Of a DNA stretch of 64,000 nt, positions 1 to 13,378 are shown piece by piece. Source of the DNA: Rhinopomastus cyanomelas (taxonomy: Eukaryota; Chordata; Aves; Bucerotiformes; Rhinopomastidae). The first letter of the stretch is position 1, and each line of letters starts with the position of its first letter. A model generated the notes under the pieces. That model was not told the DNA's origin and searched no databases. It was given only the letters and a program-made list of their open reading frames with translations. A program made the translations under genes and the position numbers. The stretch spans positions 930,001-994,000 of the forward strand of contig VXBP01010266.1 in NCBI GenBank assembly GCA_013400115.1, in the 5' to 3' direction.

Positions 1-640
1 TTTTGGGCACTTAACTTCTAATTTTTGACATTGCAGCAGCAAACACCAATCTTCTTGCTCCCAAGACAGAATTCAGAAGCACTGACACAAGAGCAATTTG
101 CCAGCTCGGTGACTCACATCTCTGACTCGCACAGTGGGCCTGTCTGAGCTCCAGCAGACAAGGAGATATGTCTGTGCAGTGGCAGCCCAAGGAGATGGAG
201 ATGACAAGGCACCTCGGGGTGCTTGGAGCACTGGATCATCTCCTGACAGTGCAGTTTAAAGTGCCTAAATGTTTGGTTTAGTGCAAAATCACCAGTTTCC
301 AGCAGCAGCATTGTTGGGCACCGCTAACAAACTGAAGCACCTCTGTGGCCTCTGTCGCAGGAGTGTTTTTAGTTACAGTCAGTGCAAGATGGGAAGGTGT
401 CTGTGGGTGACAGAAGTGCTGCTATAATTCAGTGCAAGCCATCAGACAGGAATACAAATGTAAACATGCACAGTGACAAAAACCAGCAAAGTTGTCTCAT
501 AGCAGCGTTGCCAGCTCTTTTTACAAGTTTGTGACTTTTTACAAGTTTCTTTTAAAGGAAGTCTCAGTTGCTGGAGTCTTTTGATTATGGAAGAATCTCG
601 TATTTCACTCCAATTCTGATTCTATAACTTCTCCAGTGAA
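1..640. other. Unique noncoding sequence
   Basis: No gene or repeat family recognised. A small 18-base tandem repeats CTTTTTACAAGTTT at 517-530 and 535-548. Confidence 0.6.
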
Positions 641-718
641 GAGATCCTGCTGTGGCAGGGGGATTGGACTAGATGATCTTTCGGGGTCCCTTCCAATCCC
701 TAATGATTCTATGATTCT
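641..718 (+). mobile_element. CR1 LINE 3' tail fragment (group A)
   Basis: The segment contains GATCCTGCTGTGGCAGGG, then the ATTGGACTAGATGATC core and a TGATTCTATGATTCT octamer end. That is the 3' terminus of an avian CR1 reading on the plus strand. It is severely 5'-truncated, as is usual for CR1. Confidence 0.9.
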
Positions 719-3700
719 AAATAACAGTTGGGCCACTAGTGCTTTCAGCTGACTATAAATATCCTGAAATTATGACTTATGGACTTAGAAACTAACAAAA
801 TAATTTGAAGAAGCCCTACATTTATTAATTTTAAAACTGTTTCGATTGTTATCCAGCTGATACCTTCAAGGCCTATGCTGCAATTTTGTGAAAACTCAGT
901 TGTGTCTCATCTGAACATCTCACACGTGCTCAGCATAAGACTTCTCTCCACATAGCAAGTGTATGACAGGAGCAAGGGTAAGAGTAATCCCATGTGCACA
1001 TACTGATGTTTTCCCACATGTCCTGAAGACATCAGGAAGGTGGATGTCAAAAAAGAAAGTCCCCAAGTATAAAAATATCGCTCATTTCTTGTACATTTTG
1101 TTTTTAGTTTATGACAAGCCGAGATGTCGCACTGGGCGTGTCCTCAGTGCAAGTCATCAGGCTACCTTTGCATCACCTCAGGCATAATCTGGGGCAAGAA
1201 AAGCTGCACAAACCCAGTTTGAAATGAAAATTGCTGCTGTCACACAGCTGCGAGCTGCTCAGCTGGCCAACGCTCCCGTCTGGAGGGCAGCAGCACTCCA
1301 CCGCAAATGCTTTCCTTCACTGTCAATGAACAGCTCAGCAAACAACATGATCCCTCATCTGCTGGCTCATGTTTGAGTTGGTTCCAACTCCCAATTATCC
1401 AGACTTGGCTTAATTCAGAAAGTACGTCTGAAGCACTCCACCAGCAGCAGTTAACAGCCAGGCTGGGTGAGCGCAGTCAGTCAATGGCGTGTCTGAGCGG
1501 CAGGGCCTTCTGCCATGTTGCCACCAGAAACATCACCTTCACCTCCACCGCACAGAGCAAGGCTTGCGAGCGCCTGGGGCAGGGGGACGTTAAGCCATGG
1601 CAAAGAGAGCTCTCCATGCAGTGCCACAGGCAGCCAGCATTAATGAAAAGCAGGATGCAAACCCATCCATCTTTGTTTTGCATTTCTCAGTAACTGCTCT
1701 AATCTCAGGAGAGGCTTTGGAAGATGTGTGGCAGGATGGTTGATGTTTGTTTTTTTTTCGGAGGGTGGAGAGGGTATGAGCAAAGCATCATATCCCCCAT
1801 GATCCTGCTTAAAAGGGGGCAGGTAGCAGAGTTTGTGCTGGGGTCTCACTCTAGCTAAGCATACCTGCACTTGTGAGGGTCAGCTGCTTATCTTTCTGCT
1901 TCTGCAGCAGTGCAGGTGTCTGTCGATGCTCCAGCACGTGCTTCAGGCCTGGCTTATATAGGTCTAACTGATTAATTACTCTCTGTGCAACAACTGGAAA
2001 TGCAAAGTGCTGCGTAAAAGATAAGTATTTCTATTACTAAATCTGTACTTGATGAGTGTGACTTGACATAAAGTGGTAGGTTTTATCTTACTCATTGTTA
2101 CTGTCTGAAAGAGACCATAGAGAGCAAATTTCCGGAGCATAATTTATCCTACAGACACAGTGGGATAAGCGGTGCACGCGAGTGGCTTCTGCTGGAAGCA
2201 CTGTGCTGAGAGAATACACGACGATTCTGATTTCTCTTCACACGTTGCCCACTACCTTGACTCGGGCTCTGATGCAGGGGATCAGATGGGTACCCCAGAC
2301 TTCCCTCGGGAAGTCTGGCCGAATAAATCAATCACAGCATATGGCTGCAAAGCCCCCTTCAAGACTGGAGGGTGTTTCGTTGCAGGAATGAGGCAGACTG
2401 TAGTGGCAGAGGCCTGACTGGAAAGCAGTGGCTTTTAGGGTGCTTCTGAAGAAGGTTAGAGGGGATAGGTGAAGAGACAGTGACCAGTGGCATGGCTGAC
2501 CAGCTGGAGTGCTTGACCATCTCCAGTTGGGCATTTCTTACAGTGTTTGTCAGTTGGGTGGAAGAGGCAAGGGTGGTCAGGAAGGTGATCTGGGATGTAA
2601 CACAACTGGTAAACGTGTACATGAATTAATATTTACAACTCACTGCGTGTTTGGAGAGCCTACTGCTACAGGGAATTGATCCTGACTACTGGCTGTGGGC
2701 ATATGTTAATATAAATATTGATATATAAACAGTGATTATAATAGTAAAGAGCTTTGAAAACAGAGAACTCTGTAGGCCATTGTTTTTATTAACAGGAGTA
2801 TGGAATATTGAATAGGGCTTAATGGCTGCTAAATACTTTCAATTGATTTGAGTCCATGAAGCCAACCCGAGCACACACACAGGAAATCCTGACTGTGTTT
2901 CAGGAAAGAGGGTCAGAATCCCCCTTCTGGATAAAACCCCAGCGCTCCAAATGGACTAGGTCATCCTTGTACAAACACTCACTGTGTCTCTGATCTGAAG
3001 TAGTGGAAAACTATTTTCAGCTATGCTTAGTTTGTCAATATTCAAATAAGTGAAATATCAAAGCAGTGGGAACACAACCTTATTGTGGTGGGAGTTCCTT
3101 CTGCTGACGATAAACTCCAGCAGATGCCCAGGTATGCCCAAAACTCTCTGAAAGAACAATGAGATGGTGACGCCACTTGACTTGAACTCTCACACGTATT
3201 ACTGGTGCTGGCTTCTTCAAACTTCCACGTTTCTTGGAATCTTTTTGCAAAATAATGCAGAAACCAGTCCCAGTGTTCACACACACAGAAACTGCTCACA
3301 CTGGCACAGCCTTTGACTTCTGCCCTTGCCCTGGTTTCTCAGTCCATGTAGCCACAGGCTAACAGCATGCACATGTGTAACTGCTGCAACATGTGCTGGA
3401 AAACATACACCCACCTGGTTAGTTATTTAAACCTCATCTTCTTAGTAAGTCAGGTGAAACAAGGCTCTGCTTAGTATCAAGAACTCTTCCCTAACCCTTG
3501 TTTCATCCTTCAGGGCTTTCTGTAGCATTATCTCCAGTCATTCCTGTTCCTCATCTTCCAGGGTTTCCCAAGGCTGTATACAAAGAGGTTCAAGTTAGTA
3601 AATGTTAAATCCAGCCACTGCCAGGTTATATGTCATAGCCTAAGTCTAAAAAAACAGGTCATGAAGAAACCTCAGATGCAAATGATGTGATTTTCTTGCA

Positions 3701-5986
3701 AAAGCCTCAAATGCATCAGAAGTAATTTTTCTTCTTGTGCCAAGCAAGGTTTCTGGACAAGGTCCTGAGCATCACTTTATTGTGGATCTCCTGCAAAGTC
3801 CCCAGGTCTGCACTTAAAGAACTTATCTGGCCTGTGAATTCCCAGGAGAATTAAAAGTTAAGTAACTGTAAGGAGGAGAGGAAAGACAAAGCCTCTGAGA
3901 AAATGACTGTCTTTTAAAATTCTTATGAAAGCTACCAAGGTTGTGAGGAAGTGCTGTGTAAAAGCTACAAGAGGGGACAGAGAAAGTGCCAACTGGAGGC
4001 TAAGGCAGGGGAACAGCTAAGAAAAAGGGAATCTGTGCTTCCAGTATCAAACTGGCATGCTACTTCTCATCACATTCCACTTTTTTTCCCTCATGTTAGC
4101 TCATTTGGTTGTCATCCTACTTGTCAGCAGCAATGCCACACAGGATTTGCTTGGCAGACAAAACTGGTTATGCCAGGGAAAACTGGAAAGAATTTCTGTA
4201 TGATCCAAATTTAGCTGATACACCAGAAATCCTGGCATGCTATAAAGATAGTGACCTGGAATCACTCTAGGGTCTTGGCAAGATGAGCACTAAAAAGATG
4301 CTAATTTAACCTGGTTAAAGTCAAAGGCAAGAAAGGACCTTAAGAAGATCCTAATCAATTACCTCAACATCCAAGATCTTAACCTGATCCTAAAGCTCAT
4401 GCCAGGGTTTAATATGAAACTTATTGACCCTATTTAGTTTTAGGTGAAATCTGTGGTGTAAACTTCTCATTTTCTCAGAGAGATACAGCAGATGTGATTC
4501 CAGCTTCTCAGACACACAGATGGAAGATGGATTCTTACCCCCAGGTGGAGTTACATTTGGCCAGGCCACTCCCTTAGCAGAGGAAGGTGGGGTAGTGCAA
4601 GCTGGAAGGCAAAAGCCTGAAAGAGAAGGGCTTGCTATTCTTTTCCAGTTGGTAAGTCTCTCTTCCTTATTTCCTTTTGTTTGGAAAGGGAGGAGGGGGT
4701 TAATAGAGAGCGTCTGCCAGTCATCTAGGGGCAGCCCAGCCTTAAGCCACGACAGTTTGCTGTCCTTAGGAACCTTCTGTCTATCTCTGGTTGCTGCCAA
4801 CCCTGTCCCATGATGGGGCAAGCAGAGAATGCTGAACCCTGCCTGCAAGCTACTTATTTCTTCCACATTCTTGCAGCCTTGCATCTCTTCAGATGCTGTT
4901 CAGGAATGCACATAGAGGAGATATTTTTAGTTGTCTCAGCATCCCAGGAGATGTTTGGATTGTATTTTGTATTAGTATTTTGGAAAGCTGTTGTTCCACT
5001 TCTTATTTAGGTTTTTTTTGTTATAGTCAGTATCCATGAGCCCATCACTCAGTTTGCAGTGGACTGTAACTGCAGTAGTGGACAGTTATTTGATTCAGTA
5101 TCAAACAGTACACTGTGCAATTATTGAGTAGTCTTACTATTGAAATAACTCTTTGGTGTCTCTTACATTCTGGTGTTGGACTTCTTCCATTTATTTCTGT
5201 TGAGTCCCACATTTGGAAGTAATTTGTGGCTTGGAACTGCAACCTGAAATTATTGGCCAGCATTTTGTATAACATAATGAGTGCTAGACGTTTATAAGCT
5301 TAGTGGGTTTGTCATGAGAATATCAGCTTCCACTCCTCACCCTATTACCATAGGTGTTCTGGCTGACCCCACAGTTGCCCTAGAGCTTTAGTCATGCAGA
5401 AGTTTTGGCTTCAAAATCAATGCAAGTTTCAATTATGTTTATATATATTCAACCATAATAGAAAGCAATGGTCTCTGCATCCATCTGATGTTGGAGGCAA
5501 TGTTATCTAACAGCTGACAGAGCAGACAGGAGCTCGACTGGTTCAGGCATGCTCTGCTGAAATGGATTTTGAGATCCTGAATGGAGTATTTACTTTTTGT
5601 GCTTTTTTTTTGTGGTCCCTACAATGGATGAGGTTGGTATGAATAGAATGGAGAAAGAAAGCAGAAAGAAAAATTCCTTGTTGAGAAGCTTCATTTAGGG
5701 TTATTTGCACAAAACTCTCTAGGAAGTGTAGCTGTACGCACAGCAAAGAGATGCTATAATAGCCACAAGAAAGACAGTCTTTCTAGAAGTGAAGTTTTGC
5801 ACCATACTTGGAGACCTTCCTGATGGCAGATGAGAGAGGCAGGATCTGCTGTAATCCAAGCAGTGCAGAAATCAGAAAGTCAGTCTGTGCTGTGGGCTCA
5901 AATGCCCATCAACGGGAGCGTAACCGAGGGATTCAAGCATGAGCTGCTTTGAGTCAGAACATGTGGGTATATATTATTTGGACACA
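719..5986. other. Unique noncoding flank
   Basis: No recognisable coding exon, RNA gene or repeat. Open frames here (longest 164 codons at 4390-4884, minus) lack domain features and look like chance. A short AT-rich tract (TATAAATATTGATATATAAA) lies near 2710-2730. Confidence 0.6.
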
Positions 5987-6748
5987 GAATCATTAGGGAT
6001 TGGAAGGGACCTTGAAAGATCATCCAGTCCAATCCCCCTGACACAGCAGGATCACCCAGACCAAGTCATAGAATCAGTCACAGTTAGAAGGGACCACAAG
6101 ATCATTCAGTTCCTACTCCCCTACCATGGGCAGGGACACCCCACCCTAGATCAGGCTGGCCAGAGCCTTATCCAGCCCAGCCTTAAACACCTCCAGAGAT
6201 GGGGCCTCCACCACCTCCCTGGGCAACCCATTCCAGGCTCTCACCACTCTCACGGTGAAGAACTTCCTCCTCACATCCACTCCAAATCTACCCATCTCCA
6301 GCTTTGCTCCATTCCCCCTAGTCCTGTTGCTACCTAACACCCTAAAAAGCCCCTTCCCAGCCTATTTGTAGGCCCCCTTCAGATACTGGAAGGCCACAAT
6401 AAGGTCACCTGGGAGCCTCCTCTTCTCTAGACTGAACAGCCCCAACTCTCTCAGTCTATCCTCATAGGAGAGGTGCTCCAGCCCTCTGATCATCCTCGTG
6501 GCCCTCCTCTGCACTAGCTCCAGCATGTCCACACCTTTCTTGTAATAAGGGCTCCAGAACTGGACGCAGTGCTCCAGGTGGGGTCTCACCAGAGCGGAGT
6601 AGAGGGGGAGAATCACCTCTCTTGACCTGCTAGCCACACTTTTCCTGCTGCAGCCCAGGATCCAGTTTGCCTTCCAGGCCACAAGTGCAAACTGCTGGCT
6701 CATGTTGAGCTTTTTGTCCACAAGCACCCCCAAGTCCCTCTCATCGCC
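5987..6748 (-). mobile_element. CR1 LINE, group B, with two-module tail
   Basis: Read on the minus strand, this encodes the C-terminal part of the CR1 ORF2 protein: 6362-6733 holds LVRPHLEHCVQFW and LRELGLFSLEKRRLPGDL, and 6146-6340 holds RVVRAWNGLPREVVEAPSLE. A stop or frame break lies between them. The 3' end has two CR1-type terminal modules in tandem (6067-6120, then 5987-6040 nearest the end). The element is 5'-truncated inside ORF2 and not autonomous. Confidence 0.93.
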
Positions 6749-9700
6749 TTATATCAAACACCCCCAAGCAGACAAATGAGTGAATAGATAATCATTGGTT
6801 CACTTCTCCAGCATGGTTTGTTCAAAGCAAACAGATGTGCTTCACTTTACAAAGAAACCTCCAGGTATGTGCTGCTTGAAAGGCACTTTGAACACCCAAC
6901 CAAGCCATCTGATGTTATCAGAGACACAGACTGGATGTTGTTTCATTGTATGTCTCGAAACATAGACTAGTCGTTGACCTATAAATACAACGGCTCTTGC
7001 CATAGTGGGATTTTTCAGTAATGTAGATAAACACTGCTAGTCAAGAGTTGGCTTCTCCGTCGGGTTCTATTGCGTTTCCTGGACAGATGATGGCATTGCA
7101 GCCCTGCTGTATTATGCAAAACCAGCCAAGGTACTCCCAGAGTGAGATCCTGATTTGATTGTGCTATGCACGCTTTAGCAGCTTCAGATTCTGCCTTTTG
7201 CTTCTCAGGTCTTCAGCGAAACAGATGAATGCCATAATAGCAGTGCTTTCTAAAAGGAAGACATGAAATTCCTACATTTATAATAAAAAAGTGTTACCAA
7301 CCTCATTGTAATTCAGACTTGAACTGTTCACCCTGTGCACGTCTAGAAACTCATTCTCTAATACTAGATGCAATGATCTCTGGAGGGAAGTTTTCCATCT
7401 GTTTCCTTATGATGTTAAGCTGTTAGTGCTGTTCATTATTTATTACATCTACTGGTGTATGTTAAGCTATGATTTTCTTCTTGTCTGATATTAAGAATTT
7501 GACTTGGTTAGTGTAAAAAATGCTGGTAGGATCTGCATCTTGCACAGTGATACTTGTTGTATTTGGGGTGGGTTTAGACCGGGGATTGTAATTGCTCCCA
7601 AGCTGCTTCTGTGCTACCAGATAATTTATATTTAATTCAGTGATACAGAGCTAAATTAACCACTTAAAACAGAGATAAATATAGACGTGCTATATATAGG
7701 TGGAATCTGCCACCCATACTCAGATTGAAGAGCATTATCTGTGCTTCATTTCAGTGGAACTACTGCAGTGCAAGGTGCCTCTCAATATGCGCAAGGTAGG
7801 CAGAACTGAGCCCATCATAAACGACTATGAGTGTATATTTCACCTATATGAATGAAAGTGCCTATGTGAGAGAGAGAGGGCTTTTAAAAGTACAATTATG
7901 TAGCTATGGATGTGTATATTAAGCAAAACCTCACATGCATAAGGTTTATTCTGTCAGTGTTCACATCTTCTGCAACTGGAAGGTGTGGGGGACTGTGGTT
8001 ATTATGTTGTTCTGTGCAGAAGAAATGACTAATTCTCTCATTGGGGTGAGGAATGGCTCTGCCTGATTCTCTGCTCCTTCACAGACATCATTACCTTTTT
8101 CTGAAAACAGGATTCTTGTTGACTTTACACTATTTCATCACTGGTTGCATTAAATACTAACTACAGTTTAGGTGTCACAACATAGCTGGGAGGGACAGCG
8201 TTTGTGGTGTTATTTGCAATTATTGCATCAGGAACAGCTCTTTACATCCAGCATCTTGCTCACAGAAGCACAGGAGATTTACAGAAACAAGATCAGTGTT
8301 TTATTACACTGTAATTAAAGTCCCAGTTTGGGCCATGAAACATTGAGGTTACTCTTAACAATACTGATTCCTTTGGAATAAATATACATGTTTCCAAACT
8401 GCATAATGGGAAGTTTTAGCACATCAGTCTCACATGTAGTTTCTTTTGATGTGATGTAGAATTGTAGATGAACTGAAATGTTCACTTCCCTGTCATGTAG
8501 CTGGTTCTTTATCATAATATAGATGTTATTAAGATAAAATCTGTCTCTCCATATTGTGGCATTATAAAACTCAGAATTAGAAATGCTTTATCATTTCTGA
8601 AGAACAAAGGCTGTGGCTGCTTTAACTAGTATCAAAGTCAGACTACCTTTATCAGGGGGGAACATGAATGAAAGCACCAGTGTTTGCCAAAGTACAAGTT
8701 AATTCCTGTCAGACTTAACACAGGATGTTTGCAATTACCAAGCAAAATAATCACTCTACGATAAAACAAACAACCTTTTCTAGTGCTTTTTTTTTAGCAC
8801 CTTTATTAAGTGCTATCAGAAATCATCTACCAAGGAACCAGATTGCTTGATTGTACATCTGCTCTTTCAACTCCTGTGTCAGGTGCTTATGTGGAGTAAA
8901 TCAACACAGCTTTGACAAGCTGGCGGGGCGACATCGTCCTGCACCTTCTAAGCCATGTGTATGTACCCACTGAAGATCACCTCTATAACACTCACCCACT
9001 GGAGACCTTTTGGAGAAAAAGCTTAGATGCAGCTGTTGATATATTGCAATCTGTCCATATTGCAGTGACATCATCCAGCAGTGTTTGGAAAAGGACTTGG
9101 AAAAGTGTGGTTACTCACCACACATCTGTAAGGCTCTTTTGTAACCCTCAAAACATATCCTCTGGAGTGGGGATCTGGAGATTGCCATTCTCTGCTCTGG
9201 CATATTTTGTTTTTCATGTGGTTTTAAAGGGAAGTTGTGGTACTAAATGAATAGGGGTTAGTGAAATCAAGCAGTGGAGAGCCAGGAAATGCTGGTGGGG
9301 TTACGTCTGCCGTCGCTGAGTAATCATCATCAGTTACTGTGGGAGCAACTTCTCGTGGCCTGTGAGCATAGCATTGCAATCCTGAAATATTTGATTAAAA
9401 TCTGCAGCCTTACTAGTTATTTTTCAAGCCATGAGGTTTGTGTTAAAGGAGCCAGAGGCAATGTACTCATTTAGAGATCTGCTCTCTGCTGTGATGCTGC
9501 CCCAGTGTGCAACACCACCTGTTAGCAGGCTGAGCAGACTCAGATCTTCCTGACCTGAACGGTTCTTCAGGGTCTGTCTCAAGCTCCCTTCACTGTGGGG
9601 AGAAAGAGCTGGTGAAGAAGAGGCTTAAATGTGTTGCAAGGGACGAATCACTGCCCATTTTTGGGTCTATTTTTTTCATTCTGTTGACTGTAAGGGAAGG

Positions 9701-10867
9701 TCAGAGTGATAGCTTAGAAGGACACAAGTGAAGGTGATACCTCCTGCTGGAAATAGTCCCAATACTGCATGAAGAACATTAACCACGTCAACATTCTGCT
9801 CAGGTTGGTGCTGCTGAAATAAAATGGAGCTGGGTAGCTTCTCTGTCCCCATGCCTGGATGCAGAATTTCATACGGACCTCCCAAGTGAAAGGCCACCAT
9901 TTTTGGTTCTCTTCTTGGTCTATGTTATTGCCTTACTGCTCTGCCATTCTGCAAACAGCATGTTCAGTCCACCAAGTCAGTTAGCTTATAGTGGTGCAGT
10001 CATCTTCTTCAGGTGTCCTTCCACTGCAGCTATTTTCTGCTGGTAACGTTCTTTAGTCCTGTCTGGGCATTGCCAGAGCCTTCCAAGTGTTGTCAGCCCC
10101 CTAAAAGTTGCTCTGTGGCTGTGTTTCTCCATGCTCTCACATGACTACATCAATGGCTAGAGATATGTGACCGAGTAATGTTCCGGGGTGGTTCAGACAT
10201 CTCCAGGTCAGGCATTCCCACACCTCCAGGCTCTTTGGCAAGAGCAGTGTTCTTGTCAGTTCAACGACAGCCAGTTCCTGGAGCCCTTAAAACTAACCTT
10301 TGATACCAAAGTGAGTCAGGATTTAGTTTAAATGTTCTTGGGGCTTGGTTTCTGCTTTGCCACACTTCAGTAACCGGTTAAGGTGACAGACATACTTGGT
10401 GACTACATACCTGTGCATAGATAAAAATGTATATTTATTTTATTTTACTAAACATGTTTTCAGCAGTCGTGTTGCACCTTCATAGCAGTAACACTCTCAA
10501 ACAGCAACTAAGCCAGCAGTTATGCTCTAAACTCCTATTTTCAGTCACATAACTTTCTGAGAAAAGCAGGTTTTGCATTGATTTATCATGCTCCATCTGG
10601 GACTAGACGATCATTTTGCAGACGAAAGGGAAGTTTTATTAACATCCATCCAGTCACTTAGCCAATTCAGAGTTGTCTGACTGAGAAAGAGCATTTTTCA
10701 CTTTTAAATTCAGCACATAAATCCTGGGGGCTGAGATAGCTCCAGACTTGTTAGGTTTAATAAAAACAAAACAGTTTCACCTGGGTTGAGTGGAGTCTTC
10801 GGCTTTCCCCTTTCAGAAGGACAAATTACAAAGTGAGAAACAACGAAAGAGCATGATGTGTGTCCAC
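6749..10867. other. Unique noncoding flank
   Basis: Nothing recognised. The 112-codon frame at 8912-9250 and the 74-codon minus frame at 9676-9900 show no family resemblance I can name. Confidence 0.55.
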
Positions 10868-11204
10868 ATGGGTAGATTTAGACTGGATGTGAGGAGGAAG
10901 TTCGTCACTGTGAGACTGGTGAGAGCCTGGAATGGGTTGTCCAGGGAGGTGGTTGAGGCCCCATCTTTGGAGGTGTTTAAGGCTGGGCTGGATGAGTATC
11001 TGGCCAGCCTGGTCTAGGGTGGGGTGTCCCTGTCCATGGCAGGGGAGTTGGAACTGGATGATCCTGTGGTCCCTTCTAACCTTAACTGACTCTATGACTT
11101 GGTCTGGGTGATCCTGCTGTGGGAGGGGGATTGGACTGGATGATCTTTCAAGGTCCCTTCCAATCCCTAATGAGTCTGTGATTCTGTGGTTCTATGATTC
11201 CATG
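10868..11204 (+). mobile_element. CR1 LINE 3' end, group B, two-module tail
   Basis: It starts in the last ORF2 codons (GRFRLDVRRKFVTVRLVRAW) and ends with two successive terminal modules, GGAACTGGATGATCCTGTGG and GATTGGACTGGATGATCTTT, then TGATTCTG-type octamers. This is the same organisation as the copies at 5987, 55018 and, in part, 63748. Confidence 0.92.
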
Positions 11205-11216
11205 CTCACCTACCTC

Positions 11217-11236
11217 TGTGTGTGTGTGTGTGTGTG
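11217..11236. repeat. (TG)10 microsatellite
   Basis: Ten uninterrupted TG dinucleotides lie 13 bases after a CR1 end. Confidence 0.95.
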
Positions 11237-11865
11237 CAGACCCAATTTAAAGAATGAATTTGCACAGACAATACCTTGATCATGGATCCCAGGTACTGAA
11301 AGGCTCATGAACACGTGCCAGTCTTCAACGTTCTCCTCCAAACTGCCCTCACGCAGAAAGCACTCGAGTCTGCGCTAAACCGGAGCCTTGATAACTCATA
11401 AGACGAGATATATTAATTATGAGGGCTGACAAATCTCCTTAGCTTTTTGACTGTTACCTGCACAGCAGTTGATAAAATGTTCACGCTAATGGTATAAAGA
11501 AGTCAAATAATGATACTGCAGATTTACAGGTTTATCCTGGGATTAATAAATTACAGGAGTCCACAGTGAGTTGTGTTTGAAAGGATAGCAGCTGGATCCT
11601 TGAAAACAGATGGCCTTCCTTGTCTAAGTAGGCTTGATCTTGTCTAATCTTAAAAGCTAAGCAGGTTTGGGTCTGGAAGATCCACAAGAGAATATCTGAT
11701 GCTCTAGGCTGTTGCTTTTCCATAGCGAAAATTGCCACTCGTAATGTGATAGGAAATGTAATAACAATTTTGTGAAAACAAATAAATAAACGGGGAAAAG
11801 AGAACCTGATTTAATGCTTTTTTATATCAGTCCCGGTCGCACATTGCCAGAAATTTGCTGTGTCC

Positions 11866-11942
11866 TCAAGATGATAGGAATCGAACACGAGCTTCGTTCG
11901 CCTTAGCATGTGATTCTTTGCTCAATGGCCTACTGCTGTGAC
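11866..11942 (-). other. Decayed tRNA-like segment
   Basis: On the minus strand GTTCGATTCC fits a pol III B box, and TAGGCCATTGAG lies about 46 bases before it, near normal tRNA spacing. The A box match is weak and the T and acceptor stems hardly pair. It may be a very old tRNA-derived SINE head or a chance match. Confidence 0.25.
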
Positions 11943-13023
11943 CGGAGTTTTGAGAAAGATTGCTCATGACCTGGAGAAATTTAGACATTCCTAAGAATCC
12001 TCTCTATTTACAGTATTTTTTCTTTCAATAGCAGAATTTTTGGCTGCTTTTGTTTTTCCAGTTGTGCTTTTCTTGCAGATTGTGTTAAAAATCTCCGAGC
12101 TGCTAACACACTACAGAGTGACCATTTCATCTGGATCACTTACCATCTATGCACGTAATGGTCCAGCTCACGGTTACCCATTTGCCCTCCTAGCCGAGCT
12201 GGGTATGGCCACAGGAGACTGCAAGGCTCTGCACAGCTCATTTCATGCATGCCAAGAAGTCAAGAGAAGGTCAGGTTCCTCCTCCAGCTCCCGAATCACT
12301 CTTGGGTGGGCAGGCTCCTGCCAGGCAAAATTGCATGCAGATGTCCTTAGGAACTTGGTGATTTAGCTTTGGAGGAGCACATTTCCAGCTTATTATTTTG
12401 TATTTGTTTGTTGGGAAAGTGGCAGTTACAGAGCCCATGTCAGCTGATTTTTTAAAAGCTGGAATGAGGAAAGATTTTGGCTATGGCTTTGGTCAGAGCA
12501 GCATGAAGCTCTAAGGTAACCAGGGAGCATTTATAGGTGACCGCTGCTGCTGAATGCTCTCTGCTCACATGACAAACACTGGTGATTAAGACTGATCAGA
12601 TTAATTAGACTGTCAATATGGAAGGATCTGGTTTATAATCACTTGACTATCTGTTGCAGAGCTTTTTCTCTGAGCACTGTTAAGCAAATACAAACGCTTG
12701 AACATGGCACTATTAATGAATCAAGTGAATATGGAGAGAGTAATTGTCGCTTCCTTAAAATGCATCTATCCAAAATGCTTTATGTAAGCATCGAGGATTA
12801 GAAAAATGCTGTTCTTTTCTGGTAATTTATTTTATATTGTACTGCATGACAGTCAGGGTGGTAAAGACCTGCATCAATTATAGCACTTCATTACACGGTA
12901 GCACAAAACATAACGCTGTGTAGTAGTTTGCTTCCTTGAGAACAGCCATCTCTATCTTAGACAGTAAAAACCCCCCTCAGAAATCCAGTTAAATTACATC
13001 AAATGTCTCTTCCTACTGCAATC

Positions 13024-13037
13024 AAAAAAAAAAAAAA
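13024..13037 (+). repeat. A14 homopolymer
   Basis: Fourteen consecutive A in unique sequence, with no retrocopy visible upstream. Confidence 0.9.
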
Positions 13038-13378
13038 GGCATTTTATAAAATCCAATTGAGCAAAATTAATTACTTCTACACAAGCCAGGTTTCAACAAC
13101 AGAAAATTTTACAACCAACCTAAAATCTCATAAATGCAGGCTTTATGCATGCCATAGAATTTCTGATGACAAAATGAAACCTTTATTGTATAACAGTTTC
13201 ATAGTGGATTCTTAAAAGAGACAGCCTTACAAGCAAGGGTAATATACAAGTGCTTGTATAAATGCATTGCCATACCCCCTCAGCACCTAAGTGTTTATGA
13301 ATGCACATGCATGACACACAACTCTGTGTGTGCATATGTGCACGTGGTCGCTTTCCTGTTGGCTGTAAAAACCGGGAA

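Larger units (their letters stand above)
11237..13378. other. Unique noncoding flank
   Basis: Apart from the tRNA-like segment and the A14 run, it looks unique. 12560-12840 is AT-rich with TAAT cores and few CpG and could hold conserved noncoding sequence. The 108-codon frame at 12040-12366 has no recognised domain. Confidence 0.5.

Noticed and set aside
4310..4390. Possible very old CR1 tail (AAGGACCTTAAGAAGATCCT)
   Set aside because: Only a short resemblance, with no octamer end or supporting landmark.
4390..4884. 164-codon minus frame
   Set aside because: No domain, signal peptide or splice context, and an overlapping 97-codon frame lies on the other strand.
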